Source: Cliona cf. orientalis (lineage: Eukaryota; Porifera; Demospongiae; Clionaida; Clionaidae). Taken from it: 64,000 nucleotides of DNA. The notes beneath the pieces were generated by a model. That model searched no databases and was not told the DNA's origin. It worked only from the letters and a program-made list of their open reading frames with translations. The stretch is from assembly GCA_963930775.1 (NCBI GenBank), contig OZ005695.1, positions 3,472,001 to 3,536,000 on the forward strand, written 5' to 3'. Below are positions 39,655-50,799 of the stretch, in pieces (position 1 is the stretch's first letter; every line of letters starts with the position of its first letter). Position numbers and translations under genes: made by a program.

Positions 39655-41235
39655 GCATCTATATGGAAGAATGACTCCACGGTCTATGAAATGCGAACTA
39701 GCTGTATGTACGTGATAGCGAGTTACGCGAACCATGCCCACACTTCCTTCCGCATAATAAATATGTCAAACCGTGCCCCACAGTATTCAAATACTAGAGT
39801 AATGTATAATATATAAATGCAGCGCTAGTGCTTGCGCATTGCATATTATGCAAAAGTAATTTACTCCCTTTCATACGCAAGCGCTCTTTTACCATGCTTT
39901 TTTGAACATTTGAAAGAAAGATATATATTACTCTTGAGAGAGCTGCTGCAGAGTATTGACTGATTACTTGTTCTTTTGAGAACACACTTTGGGATCTGTT
40001 ACATAAGCCAAGTAAAAAGTGCGGATCTATATGGATGAACGACTCCTAATTTTCACGTTAGCATGACAGGGCTTGGGTTCTGGGTACCTGTTAATATTTT
40101 TGCGATTCGTTCTTAGAGCTTGGGCCTGTAATCTACGCGCCCACTGACGACCTGATCTCTAGGTTTTGAAACAAGAGATTGCTGGCAAGATCTCGGGACT
40201 GTGCCACCTGCAACATTCCTATGAGGCAAGAAACACGAAAGGACATCACAGATCGTCTTGTGTGGCGGTGTCCTCAGTGCAAGATAACCAAGAGCATCAG
40301 GGAGGGAAGTTTTTTTCGAAATCTAGGCTATCTTTACAGAAATGGCTCCTTTTAATCTATTTTTGGATGAAGAAGTATCCTATAAAGGATGCTGCATCTG
40401 ACTTCAAGATAGACAAGAACATGGCCATTGATGTTTACAGGTGGTTGAGGGAGGTGTGCTCAACTAAACGTTTGGTCACACCGGTCATTCTGAGAGGCCG
40501 GTGGATGAATCCCTGTACAGGCATAAACCCAAGGTAATTTATATGTTACACACATTATTTAGTTCTTACCCATACTGAAATTATTTTTCAGTATCATTGT
40601 GGCCGCTCAACCAGCACAGAGGTATGGGTGTTCGAAATGGCCGATACCTCCTATTCACCAGCACTAGGGTTCATGCAGCTGGTCGCTAAGAGGGATGCTG
40701 CAACACTTTTACCCATAATTCATAATCATGTTGCTCCGGGTATGATTATACATTCTGATCAGGCAGTAATGTACAACAGGGTAGGAGGGTAGGCTCCTTA
40801 CCCGGGGTAGAATCCCATGGTATAGTAAACCATTCCGTAGAATTAGTGAATTCCACGACTGGAGTCCATACTCATTATATTAGAATAGATCCAAAAGAAA
40901 GATAAAGAAAATGATGGGGTGCCTTGCAATGGAGATCCCTGGCTACTTGGACGACTTCATGTGGCGAAAGCAACATGGATAAACCCAGTGACTGGCATTC
41001 AACAGCATCATTCGAGACAACGCTGCACAGTACCCTCTTCCATAGCTGCCAACGAACATGGATACCTTGCTAATTGTTAACCTTAGTCATGTAATTGTTA
41101 ATGTTTTAATACTACTTATCATGGATATCTATATATACGCCGAAGTGTGGGCATGGTTCACGTAGCTCGCTATCCCGTACATACAGCTAGTTCGCGCTTT
41201 GTAGACCATGGAGTCATTCTTCCATACAGATCCGA
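39655..41235 (+). mobile_element. Merlin DNA transposon with about 95 bp inverted termini
   Basis: The arms at about 39655-39750 and 41139-41235 are inverted copies (GGAAGAATGACTCCA, GCGAACTAGCTGTATGTACG, ACCATGCCCACACTTC). Between them lies a Merlin transposase. Target duplication is unclear (left ATCTATAT, right ATACAGAT). It splits the first exon of the cargo gene of element 2. Confidence 0.65.
40140..41060 (+). pseudogene. Merlin (IS1016/ISXO2-like) transposase, broken
   Basis: A zinc-ribbon-like start CATCNIPMRQETRKDITDRL, then CPQCK (40200-40300) is followed by SKSRLSLQKWLLLIYFWMKK and YPIKDAASDF (40310-40410). The first catalytic Asp lies in VDESLYRHKPK (40501-40533). An intron follows (AAG|GTAATT ... 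TTTCAG|TATC, 40534-40591), then STEVWVFEMADTSYSPALGF and the second Asp in IIHSDQAVMYN (about 40750). Stops and shifts after 40780 degrade the C-terminus, though MMGCLAMEIPGYLDDFMWRK-like remnants persist. These are the features of eukaryotic Merlin transposases. Confidence 0.8.
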
Positions 41236-42589
41236 AATAAAGGTCTTCAAGCAAAAGAAACGTGGTAAGAATGTAAACGTAATTGGGGTTGGAGAAGCAC
41301 ATGTACCAGGATCAGTAGAGATAGCTAGCAATCAGCCAGTTTGGTTTTAGATTCTGTTTATTTACTTCTCCTAGCACCCTGCTATCTGATCTTTTGGCCA
41401 GATGAAGAAAACGTGTCCATGGTGAACAAAGCAGTATTGTTAGTATTGAAAGCGATTTTGACACCTTGGACATGGGGACCATGTGTCAAGTGAAGCAGCG
41501 GTCCAAACTTTATTCTGGAAGGTTGCATCAGACGAGTTTTTTTTCATGCAGAACTTGTATGGTGTGTTGCTTGATACTGGTTTTACTTGTCTGGAGGGTC
41601 AAGGGCAAATGTTAGTGTATCGTATGCTTTATGCTACTAAATTTTTCCTGGTAGGATCAAAGAATTCAATGCAAATGTTAGAAGGCGAGTTCGTGGATGG
41701 AGATTGGACCCCTTTCAACACCACTGGTGATGAGCAAGACGACAATGCCAGTGATAATCCTCAGGCGAAAGATGATACTACTCCTCCCTCTAAGAAAGTC
41801 TGTAGACAGAAGCTGGGGAAGGAAAATTCACACCAGCAATCAAGTGGTATTGACCAAACTGTACATCTAGTGGTAACAACTACATATGTATTGACTTGTG
41901 TATTGCTGTGTGTAGCTGGGAAGAAAACTTCAACTCCAACCTCACAATTAAAGAAAAAGAAGCCCAAAGGCAAGCTTGTCTTGTGACGTGTATATGCTTG
42001 ATACTTATTTTCTTCAGCTATTGCGAATGTACTTTGAGTAACACAACACGGTGGTGTAGCAGCTAAGAAGCAAGAGGGTGCAGGCAGTGATACATGTAAG
42101 AATGGACAAGTGAACATCAAGAGTGTAGATTCCATAGCAAGCAAGATGGTGACCAACTGAGGTACATGTACACGATTATACTACGAGCATGTACTCGTGC
42201 AAGCCCTAGCACTTTTTCTTAAGCGTACACTAGGCATCTATACTTAGTACCTAAATAATCATTGTCATAATATTTAATTTTCATGAATGTTCTTTTCTAA
42301 CATAGAGGTGGCTGGTGAGAGAAGAGAGGAGGGCCAAACCTGTATCTTTCATAGTGGAGACATGATCATGAATGTGACTGGCAGCAATGCTGCGACTGGC
42401 TCAGGTACATGTGCATACTTTACAACCTCGTCTGTCATTGTTAAATCATTATACTGTACTACTGTAACATTACTAGTCTAAGAGCTCCCTAGAGCACAAA
42501 ACCTTTGGCGCATTGCATGGCATTGGCTGCACAAGCAGGCGATGACAATACAATGCTATAGTAGCTTCCCTTTACCCACTTTCAATGTT

Positions 42590-43320
42590 GCAAGGGTAAA
42601 GGACCAACTGCATGATCATGAGGGCTGGGGGTGAGGCTACAAATGCATGTGTTGTTCAAGATTTAATGGCTCACAGCAGCAACAACCTTAACGTGTTGTA
42701 TCGAATACCACACTCATGGCAGTGCCTACATGCATCAAGTCAGCTTCCAGCCTCCAGGAGTCCTTGAGGACAATGACCATAATATTATATGCAAGCAAAT
42801 GACTGTCATGCCGGCCAAATCAGAGCTGCCACAGTGCTCCAATCAGTGATGAGCTAGTCATCTTGGATCTACAAGTATAGCTAACTGTCATACATACCCT
42901 TTGAGTTGAAAGGAAACCACTGTCGTTGGCTTCATCCGTCGAATGTTCGCCAACGAGCGGAAGAAGGCGGCGCGGCGGTGACCAGTGTCAATAATTATCC
43001 TACTGCGCATGCACTGAGGATTAGTATAGTCACATAATTATAAAGTTACCGTATATAGCGCATGACACACAATGTTCTATTTATACGTAGAGGCATACCA
43101 GCGATAGCCTGGAAAAGTCAAGAAGCTTAGAATCAGCAAATGATGCCAAAAATGATGAACGAAGCGTTTTCGGCGAAATCCACACAAATCGTGTTTGGAA
43201 CGTCATAAGAAACCTTACAACACTGATAATTGGACTCGCAAACGAGGTATGTAGTAGCTAGCGTGGTAACAGACAGACAGACAGACACACAGACACACAG
43301 AACGACTACTATCGTTATTA
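42590..43320. repeat. interspersed repeat with GACA run, copy 3
   Basis: Matches 27880-28588 in order, with ends TGAGGCTACAAATGC... and (ACAG)n ACGACTA. It lies between exon-like segments of the cargo gene in element 2, so probably intronic there. Confidence 0.65.
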
Positions 43321-44689
43321 AGAGTGATGACAACGATGAGTGTGGCAACATTGCCGGCAGTGGTGACAAGGAAGATGATTCAGGTGCTTTTGATGTACAG
43401 TCTACTAATGCATAATTATACATGTGTGCATGAACACTACATGTACATGTATGCAGTGTACAATATATTGCGTTCAGTTGCTTTATATAGTGGCATAGCC
43501 AGGTGACTTTCCCCTACTCCTTGACTAGATCTGCAAAGCACTGTACAATGTATAACATGTAAAATGCATACAATGTTTCTATCACAGATTTGCTATTGGA
43601 AATGGAAGTTAAAGGATTGAAAGAGTCAGATTATCTGCTATTGAGGATTTTATCAGAAAGGGTAAACAACAACAGAAGCTGCGACTACCACAAACACAGC
43701 CACAAGGTCCCCTGCCACTACCACAAGTTCCTGCACAGCCATTAGGATCTGATGATAGAGAAGATAGCTTGAGGTGTATGACAATGACTTTTACTGTGAC
43801 TACAGCAACTTGTATGGCACTCCAATGAATACCTCCAGCTCTCCTAAGCACTCTTACCTTCAAGATCACAAGCCAATACACCATTCGGATTCACAACCAT
43901 CATCACAGCCTGACTCTCAGGTCAACTGTTAAGATTATCAAGCATCACCCCGGAATCTCACTTCTCCTACCGTTCAGATTCACAACTGTCATACTGTCCC
44001 GAATCTCACCTCTCCTACCGACCAGATTCTCATCTCTCCTACCATCTGGATTTTCACTATCATGATCCTCGGGCATCTACATCCTACCATTCCAATCCTC
44101 AACCAACTTCTGTTCAGCCACCAAGGTGTAATTCATCAAGCCGAAAACAAACACTAAAATATTACCATCCTCTGCAATCAACAAGGAGAAATTGAGCGAC
44201 TGTGTCAGCGTCCTAGACAAGTACCCACACCTGCACACGGAAAGCAAGATAGCTACCGTGGTCACCAAGCTTGCACTGGAGGTGTGTTTTGGTGAGAAAG
44301 TTATGGCTATATATGCCGTTTCTGGATGTAGGGAGTTCCATGGATTACCCATCAACGAGCTTTCCAAGCTAAAACAGGCCATATTTAATCTCCTATCCCA
44401 GTACTGGTGAAATCCACTGGAGTTTGAGCCCACGTGGGTGGAGTGCACACAGTCCACTGGGCAGAGCTGTAAGAGAGCCGGTCAACCTGCAGCACACTAA
44501 CTTGAGTAGAACTAGAAGCTCATAAAGCAACCCCAACTGTACATATAAAATTTTGTGTAACTGCTGTGTTGATTCATGCATAATCACATTGTACAATCGA
44601 ATCAATTACTTTAAAGATGTAAAACATATAAGCATGTACAGTGTCAACTAAGTAATTACTAATAGCCTGTTGCAGCATCTTGTACCTGG

Positions 44690-45560
44690 GAATAACACTA
44701 CGTAAATGTCTAATATATTTCCTACATGTACATTTATAAATATGTACTGTAGACCAAAATGCCTCTATTCTGTCAATCAGTTTCTCCTTTGTCCTTGGCT
44801 TCACTTCCCTCCTGATATACACCTTCAAATCGTGCCACATATTAATAGGATTGAGGTCCAGTGACTCGGCTGGAATATGATCCCTTTCTCCTCGAGATAT
44901 CACTGTGCATAGCGTGACGTATGCTTTGGGTCGTTGTCGGCCATAAACGTGTGAGCTGGGATAGGACGTTCTCGATAAACGGCACAAGCGTCTTATCAGG
45001 TATCTCTGTATAAACAGTAGCTTCCATGATCTCATCAAAGATGCATATATCTGTCCTGTCACGAAGACCAATACCCGCCCAGACATGTACCTTGACAGGG
45101 TGTTTAGCTCTGTGTGTATGAAGAGGAAGAGAGGGGTGGGCATTAATAATAGTATGCTGATGCATGACATGATCTTTAAGTGTTGAGCTGAAGCTAGTCA
45201 CATACAAGTACATGTAGTAGTACTTATGTTGTTTATGTGCATGTACATCTTACTTTGGTTTGGGCCTCGGAGGTTCACCACGCTTTCGGCAGCAAAAGCG
45301 CCGGTGAGTCTCAAGCTGAACGGTACATTCATCAGTAAAGATGACCTCCTCAAAATCTTCATCCTTGTATGCTCCATAGTGTTGGGCCCATGCAAGTCTC
45401 TTCTCCTTGTTCTGTGCTCAAATGAGCTGGCAGTAGTTGCTTCCATGAAAGGTCCAGCCAAGCGAGGTGCAACATCGATAAATAGTTCTAAGAGAAGTGT
45501 GACGCGGCTAGTCTTCTGGTTGTCTTTGTGTAGAAGCCGGCTGATCGTTTGTGGTTAGTG
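44690..45560 (-). pseudogene. Tc1-type DDE transposase of element 2, catalytic Glu codon lost
   Basis: Minus strand: CTSLGWTFHGSNYCQLI (45480-45430), AQHYGAYKDEDFEEVIFTDE with the first Asp (about 45340), RKRGEPPRPKP, an intron 45253-45110 (CCAAA|GTAAGA ... CACAG|AGCT), AKHPVKVHVWAGI, the second Asp in MADNDPKHTSRYAQ (about 44940), and ESLDLNPI followed directly by NMWHDLKVYIRREVKP (about 44860-44800). The Glu expected after LNPI is absent by an in-frame triplet loss. A stop follows RYAQ and frameshifts lie near 44920 and 45280. The intron position and phase match element 1. Confidence 0.8.
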
Positions 45561-45871
45561 ACCCCGTGGCGAATGGTAGAAAATTCGCTGAAGCTTATAC
45601 GAGCTGTAGACCATTCATGCTTCTGCTTCTCGCACCTTGCTTGGCTAGCTACGTTACACGACTGTAGGTACGCTCATACCTCTTTAGTGTGATCATTGCT
45701 ATTGATTTGGACTCTGCCCAACTACAAATTATTGTCGTACTTTCTCCTGCAAGTACACAGCGTTGGCGTACTACACTTAACATGCAACATTAACAACAAC
45801 TGTGAATAGTGCATCGTTGCACAATCATCCTACGAATGTGAAATGCTAACTTTTTATTGACCACTACTGTA

Positions 45872-46530
45872 GCCTTTCTTTTGACAAACATAATTATTCC
45901 TTAGAGAGCACTGCACCATCACCTTCTCATGTTGATCATCATAACTGCCAGCAACATCATCTTCACATAGACTTTCAATGCTCAAAGTAGCGTACATAGA
46001 CTAAATAATGCCTGGCATGAGCATCTCAGTGATATCTGAGGATCATCTTCAAGCTGAGAGAATGGTGGCTCACGATTGAATGTGACCAGCTCTTCCTCTG
46101 CTATCTCAAGTGGTTGATTGTGACTTGAAGAAGACCAGGCACGTGCTCCACATCCTGACGCTGATATAAAAACACTCTGGGGTGTTGGGTTGTGTTGACT
46201 GTTGGGTGCTTGCGGTACTGGTTATCACACATGGCTTCCCAGCTATAATTATTATGCTGTCCTACCTTTTCACAATACACCAAGACATGTACAGCTACAT
46301 ACATGTAGCCAGAATCTCGCACTCAAGCAAATTAATTAAAGTGCGCACATGCATAGTGCATATACCGCATGGCATGGTGCGGAAAATGGAATGGAACAAA
46401 ATAATGTTCAAGTGGAACAGAAATCAACAGTATGTACACGCATTGCCGTATCCTTTTATTAGAATTTATTTGCACTCTCTAATTATCCGAATCAATGCAC
46501 ATTTCAGCGTGATGGCAGGTGGTCACATAA
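45872..46530. other. flank of element 2, no gene recognised
   Basis: A minus-strand open stretch of about 54 codons (RAWSSSSHNQPLEIAEEELV, 46155-45990) is protein-like but unidentified. AATGGAATGGAACA at 46389 resembles subterminal mariner MITE sequence. Confidence 0.4.
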
Positions 46531-47028
46531 TACCGTAAAGTCTGGTTAATAAGCTCATGCGCTTATCACTCTCGGTGGTAAGGAAACATGCGCCTATTAG
46601 ACGATGTGCACTTAATAGGGAGTGAAGTTTTGGCCCCACCCACTGCCAGCACGTTCAAGTGCTCAGTCACAAAGCTAGCAAGTTATGAACACAGCGATTC
46701 TTGGAATAAGTTCCATAATAGTTCATGGGAGTATGATCGGAAGCCATCGCTGGAAGAAACTGTGGAAAAATAGCCGACTTCTTTGGCGAGACTTGCTTTG
46801 AAATCGAAATCAAGAGTCAGAACCCGTCTCAGTGGAACATCGCAGTGTTGAGTATAGCCGATCTCGTGCAGCTGGCTACTGAAAATAGGTTGGTAAAATA
46901 CTTCTAGCAATGGAACACTCTTGATCAAACGGTGAATATTACTGTCGTCTTTATTAGGCGCATGCACTCATTAGACGATGCTTAATAACAGGAAGGAAGC
47001 ATGCGCTTATTAACCAGACTTTACGGTA
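46531..47028. mobile_element. MITE with TACCGTAAAGTC termini
   Basis: TACCGTAAAGTCTGGTTAAT (left) and its inverted copy ending at 47028. Further inward both arms share CATGCGCTTAT and TTAGACGATG. About 498 bp. Open frames inside are on both strands and not conserved-looking. Confidence 0.85.
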
Positions 47029-47029
47029 T

Positions 47030-47394
47030 TACCGTAGAATTCTACAAATACGCTCCCTCTCGCGCATAAGCCCCCCCTACATTTTTGGCTCAAGTCCTGC
47101 ATAGGTAGTTTTGTCTCGTGTATAAGCCCCCCAGTAAAGTATAGATATTAGAGTCCATAAGCATAGTACGTATTTGCGTCATATTATGCCTTACTTTGTC
47201 ATTTTTCTCGAGTTTTGCCCATCAAACAGCCAGAGAAAGTACAGAGATCGTGCGTCCATGTGGCATTCAACAGTTGGTAATGGTCATCACACGGAAGTGT
47301 AACCATCCCATGAATAAGCCCCCTCCCCACTTTTGCCTAATGCTAGCTAGCATGCACAAAGAGGGGGGGGGCATAATTGTGAAATTCTACGTAT
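47030..47394. mobile_element. MITE with TACCGTAGAATTC termini
   Basis: TACCGTAGAATTCTACAAAT at the left and ATTGTGAAATTCTACGTATA at the right are imperfect inverted ends. The interior has CATAAGCCCCCC repeated three or four times (CCTCTCGCGCATAAG, GTGTATAAGCCCCCC, GAATAAGCCCCC). It abuts the preceding MITE. Confidence 0.65.
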
Positions 47395-47893
47395 ATTAAA
47401 TCATCAAAATTTGATCGGGCCCATCTTGATTGCTTGATCACACCGCCTTGATTGCCAACCGGGGGTTGGGGTTGGGTGGAGTCAAAGGATATCTCGACCT
47501 TGATTGAACGGTGAGGTATTGATTTCTTGATCATCTCCAATTTACAGCTTGACCGCTTGATCCCAGTCACGGGTGTCAGTACAGCAGGTACATGTATATA
47601 GCTATTATGTGATCACTCCTGGTCTACAGAAAGCAATGGCTACTAAACGGTGATATAATATTAAGGTAGCATTAAAGGGTGTGGGCGTGAGCGTGACGAT
47701 CGGCTAATTCAATTAGTGAATCGTGAAGGGGCATAGCCGAGGAGGCCATATGAGTGTTTGTGAGGAAGACCCACAGATCATTATGCGCATGTAATTAGCG
47801 ATCGGAAGTGGCCCCTGAAGAAAAGACGAGTAATTGCCCACATCAATGAAAGATCAAAGCATTTTTCTTAGTTATTAACCCCAATGGGAAATT

Positions 47894-48240
47894 ACACACT
47901 AGGTAGGTAAATTCACTGGGGGATTGGGGGAGATAATTTTTACATGGGCGTGCATAATGGGTCGGAACTAAAAATTTGATGATGGCAGGGCATTTTGATT
48001 CACACCTTAGAATTAAACATAATTATGGCACTTTAAAGTGCTCCATATATTTGTATTGGAAGTCATGCATTTGCAATGTTTGCCCTTAAATTACGGGTGC
48101 GTGGGGTATGTTGACGACCCTTTATCGAACATTGTGTACATTGCCATTTGGATGCCTACTACGCATCCTGCTCAACTGTGTGGGCTCCACACTAAAGTAG
48201 AAGTAGAAGTAGTTATACACTGACACACTAAGTAGTAAGT
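47894..48240. mobile_element. MITE family C, copy 2 (right end degraded)
   Basis: Starts ACACACTAGGTAGGTAA and carries GGGCGTGCATAATGGGTCG and TTGCAATGTTTGCCC. The normal CTGCTTAGTGTG end is replaced by a repeated AGTAGAAGT. Confidence 0.7.
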
Positions 48241-48630
48241 TATAATATTATACTAAATAAAACTAATTATACACTAAGTAGTTACACACAAAAATTAGAA
48301 AAAAATGTAATTCTTGGGGGAACTGGGAGTAGTTGGGGACATATTTTTTTACATGGGCACACAGAATGGGTCAAAACACGAAATTTGATGGCGTAGAATT
48401 TTAATTCACGCCTAAGAATTAAAGTTATGGCACTTTAAAGTTTCCCCACATGTTTGTATAGGGAAGCCATGCATTGCAATCTTTTCCGCCCACGCACTAT
48501 GTGAGGGACACATAATGTGATGACCATTACCCACTTGGTCAAAATTGAAATTTAGGCTGCCTGCTTGCATTACAATATGGCTCTACTATGCATCCGGCTC
48601 AACTATGGTGGTTTTTTCTGCTTAGTGTGT
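48222..48630. mobile_element. MITE family C, copy 3
   Basis: Left ACACACTAAGTAG (with a short duplicated start to 48290), right TTTTTTCTGCTTAGTGTGT. Interior GGGCACACAGAATGGGTC and CTTTTCCGCCCACGCAC. Confidence 0.8.
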
Positions 48631-48661
48631 CTGCTTCTTGAAATAATGGTAGACAATAGAA

Positions 48662-49247
48662 TACACACTAAGTAGAACAAAAAAGAATTTGATGTAAAGT
48701 AATGTTTGAGACTCTGGGAAACATTTTTGACAAATTATTGATATGAGCATGCAGAATGGGGCATACCTGGAAGTTTCTTGAAGGCGGAATTTTGTTTCAC
48801 ACTTTAGAATAAAAATTACGGCCAGGGTTGCATACAAGATTTTTTCTGGGGGGGGGGGCATCTCACGGATGACTTACGTATGTATATGCGCTGCTGCCAT
48901 GCGTATATACCAGTAAATAAATCACACAATAATGCTGTGATAACAAACGATTTCTTTTTGCTTGTGTATGTAATCATATTATTTGTGCTGTATATATTAC
49001 ATGTATATTATTACGGAATTCTTGGGGGGGGGGGATCCCAGTGTGCCCCCCCCTGTATGCAACCCTGACGGCCCTTCGAAGTTTCCCCATATGTTTGGGC
49101 GGAGCTTCGCGCGCACGCGCGCACATAAACGTGACGACCTTTACCAACTGTTTGACAAAATTGAAGTTTAGACTGCCAGCTTGCATTGTGGATCCAGCTC
49201 GATTATATTATGGTGGTTTCCGGACAATTTTTTCTGCTTTGTGTATA
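48662..49247. mobile_element. MITE family C, copy 4, with nested hAT-like MITE
   Basis: Left ACACACTAAGTAGAAC, right TTTTTTCTGCTTTGTGTA. The copy is split at 48823 by a CAGGG...CCCTG element and resumes at 49070 with CCCTTCGAAGTTTCCCCATA, matching the family. Confidence 0.8.
48825..49064. mobile_element. hAT-like MITE nested in family C copy 4
   Basis: CAGGGTTGCATACA and TGTATGCAACCCTG are 14 bp inverted termini, flanked by ACGGC on both sides (5 bp). The interior has G and C runs near both ends. No gene. Confidence 0.8.
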
Positions 49248-49257
49248 GTCTTGCTTG

Positions 49258-49661
49258 AAAACAAAAAAAAAAATTGATAATGCAATTCATGGAGGATTAG
49301 GGAGCACTTGGGGACATAAATTTTACATGGGCACACAGAATGGGTCGAAACCATAGGTTTGACTCGACTTAATTTTGAGTCACACCTTAGAATTAAAGTT
49401 ATGGCGCTTTAAAGGTTCCCATATGTCTACGTAGGAAGCCATGCATTTGCAATGTTTGCCCAGACAAAAATTACAGGTGTGAAGGGTACATTGACGACCC
49501 TTTACCGAACATGGTCTATATTACTCAAGCTTGCATTATATGAGTTCTCTTGCATTACAAGGCTTTACTAGGAGTTTTCTTGCATTTTATGGCTCTTCTA
49601 TGCATTCCACCAGTACTTTGTGGTGTTTTCTGGATGACTGTTTTTTTTGCTTAGTGTATTG
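49258..49661. mobile_element. MITE family C, copy 5
   Basis: The left TIR is worn; GGGAGCACTTGGGGACATAA, GAATGGGTCGAAACC and ATTAAAGTTATGGCG are present. The right end is TTTTTTTTGCTTAGTGTA. It contains a small internal duplication of GGCTTTACTA/TTGCATT. Confidence 0.75.
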
Positions 49662-49671
49662 GCTTGTTTAT

Positions 49672-50174
49672 TACAGTAGCGATCAAAAAATCGTTGCCAT
49701 CTTCGATGCCCATCTACCTGTTTGTACGGCATGCAACACCCGTTCCGTTGCTGTCCGTTCGTTCCATTCCACGGTATAGAACAGGCCAGCAAGTTGATTG
49801 CTACATTGGTTTCCTGTTTTGGTACAAGCTGGGCTTGCCCACTAGGCAGGTAGCTGTAGCCTGGGTGCGGTCTGTGGCTTGTAGATGGCTACCACTGAGT
49901 CGACCTCTAACGAGATAAACACATCCCATCACTGCTTGAGTGACTAGACCAACTGTAAACTATGGTTAAGTAGCCCACCCTACCAGTTAGGTAGTGCTTC
50001 CAGTAGTACTAGCACCAATACCACAGTACAGAGCTTGCTGCCTAGCGCAGTACACGACTGCAGGAAATGAATGGAATGGAACAAATAGTGTTAGCCTGTG
50101 TTTGTAATCTGTTCCTGCTCCGTTTTCAAGCATACAGGCAGCAGAAACGGCAACGTTTCTTGACTGCTACTGTA
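49672..50174. mobile_element. Tc1/mariner-type MITE
   Basis: TA|CAGTAGCGATCAAAAAATCG at the left. The right end, inverted, reads TA|CAGTAGCAGTCAAGAAACG. GTTCCGTTGC and GTTCCATTCCA near the left and AATGGAATGGAAC near the right extend the inverted repeat. Same terminal family as elements 1 and 2. Confidence 0.85.
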
Positions 50175-50330
50175 CACACAAAGTAGTTACACACAAATCG
50201 TGGGAGAATTGGGAGTACTTGGGGATGTAATTTTACACGGGCAAGCAGAATGGGTCAAAACATAAGATTTGACAGTGGGGAATTTTGATTCATGCCTTAG
50301 AATTAAAATTATGACACTTTGAAGTATTAA
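50175..50330. mobile_element. MITE family C, copy 6, left part only
   Basis: CACACAAAGTAGTTACACAC, GGGAGTACTTGGGGATG and AGAATGGGTCAAAAC are present. The copy stops at 50330 where a TACCGTA MITE begins. A matching right end (GGTGATTTCTGGACA...CTGCTAAGTGTGT) reappears at 51416-51448, so three other elements now separate the two halves. Confidence 0.7.
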
Positions 50331-50790
50331 TACCGTATTTTCTCGTTATTAGGCGCATTTCGCTTATAAGTGCATATTCGTTATTAAGTGCATGCTATTT
50401 TGTTGGCCTAAGCACTCGTTATTAGGCGCATTTCGCATATAAGCGCATACTGATATTATGTGACCATTGACCTCGATATCTGCACGCTTGCTAGCTTGCC
50501 CAGGGCTCCAACCTTTTCAAGTTAGTCGAAATTACGATGGCTACTGTCGATTCTCAGGTTCTTCCAGCAACGAACGCCATTTCAACCTGGGCAGAATGCA
50601 GCAACGTGAACGATCGTGCAATCGATCGATTGGCCACGCCCCTTAAATGATACCGCGAACACGCATGCGTTCTTGATGTAGCTATTTTTTGTTAGGCGCA
50701 TCTCGCTGTTAGGCGCACTTCGTTATTAAGCGCAGATTTTCTTCCTGTGGAGATATAAGCGCATGCGCTTAATAGCGAGAAAATACGGTA
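50331..50790. mobile_element. MITE with TACCGTATTTTCTCG termini
   Basis: TACCGTATTTTCTCGTTATT and the inverted right end ending AAATACGGTA. The interior repeats TTATTAGGCGCATTTCGC/TTAAGCGCA several times on both sides. Confidence 0.85.
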
Positions 50791-50799
50791 TTATATTTA

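Larger units (their letters stand above)
39602..44505 (+). pseudogene. cargo gene of element 2: BEN-like domain protein, multi-exon, broken
   Basis: A first exon candidate starts at ATG 39602 (MSNNPPKKNKPSLRAEIKHL) and is cut by the Merlin insertion. After it: FWPDEENVSMVNKSSIVSIE and GTMCQVKQRSKLYSG (41390-41515), a tudor/PWWP-like N-terminal pattern. Then a GDEQDDNASDNPQAKDD and KKVCRQKLGKENSHQQ region (41725-41850). Small exons follow near 42300-42407 and 43325-43391. Next comes LLLEMEVKGLKESDYLLLR (43590) and a Pro/His-rich stretch. Finally LPSSAINKEKLSDCVSVLDK and the BEN-like block KLALEVCFGEKVMAIY, GLPINELSKLKQAIF, then a stop and SCKRA (44170-44480). Domain order matches the cargo of element 1. 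Role inferred as DNA binding. Confidence 0.6.
39351..45871. mobile_element. large Tc1/mariner-type element 2 with two convergent genes
   Basis: Left end TA|CAGTAGCTGTCAATAAAAAG. The right end, inverted, reads TA|CAGTAGTGGTCAATAAAAAG. Both arms also carry ATTCGTAGGATGAT about 30 bp inward, giving about 50 bp inverted termini. TA lies on both sides. Contents: cargo gene on + (39602-44505, BEN-like C-terminus) and Tc1 transposase on - (44690-45560). A Merlin element (about 39660-41230) and a 750 bp repeat (42590-43320) have inserted in the cargo. Size 6.5 kb as found. Confidence 0.75.

Noticed and set aside
46531-46967. ORFs on both strands inside the TACCGTAAAGTC MITE
   Set aside because: Mirror-image frames inside an inverted-repeat element with no recognisable domain.
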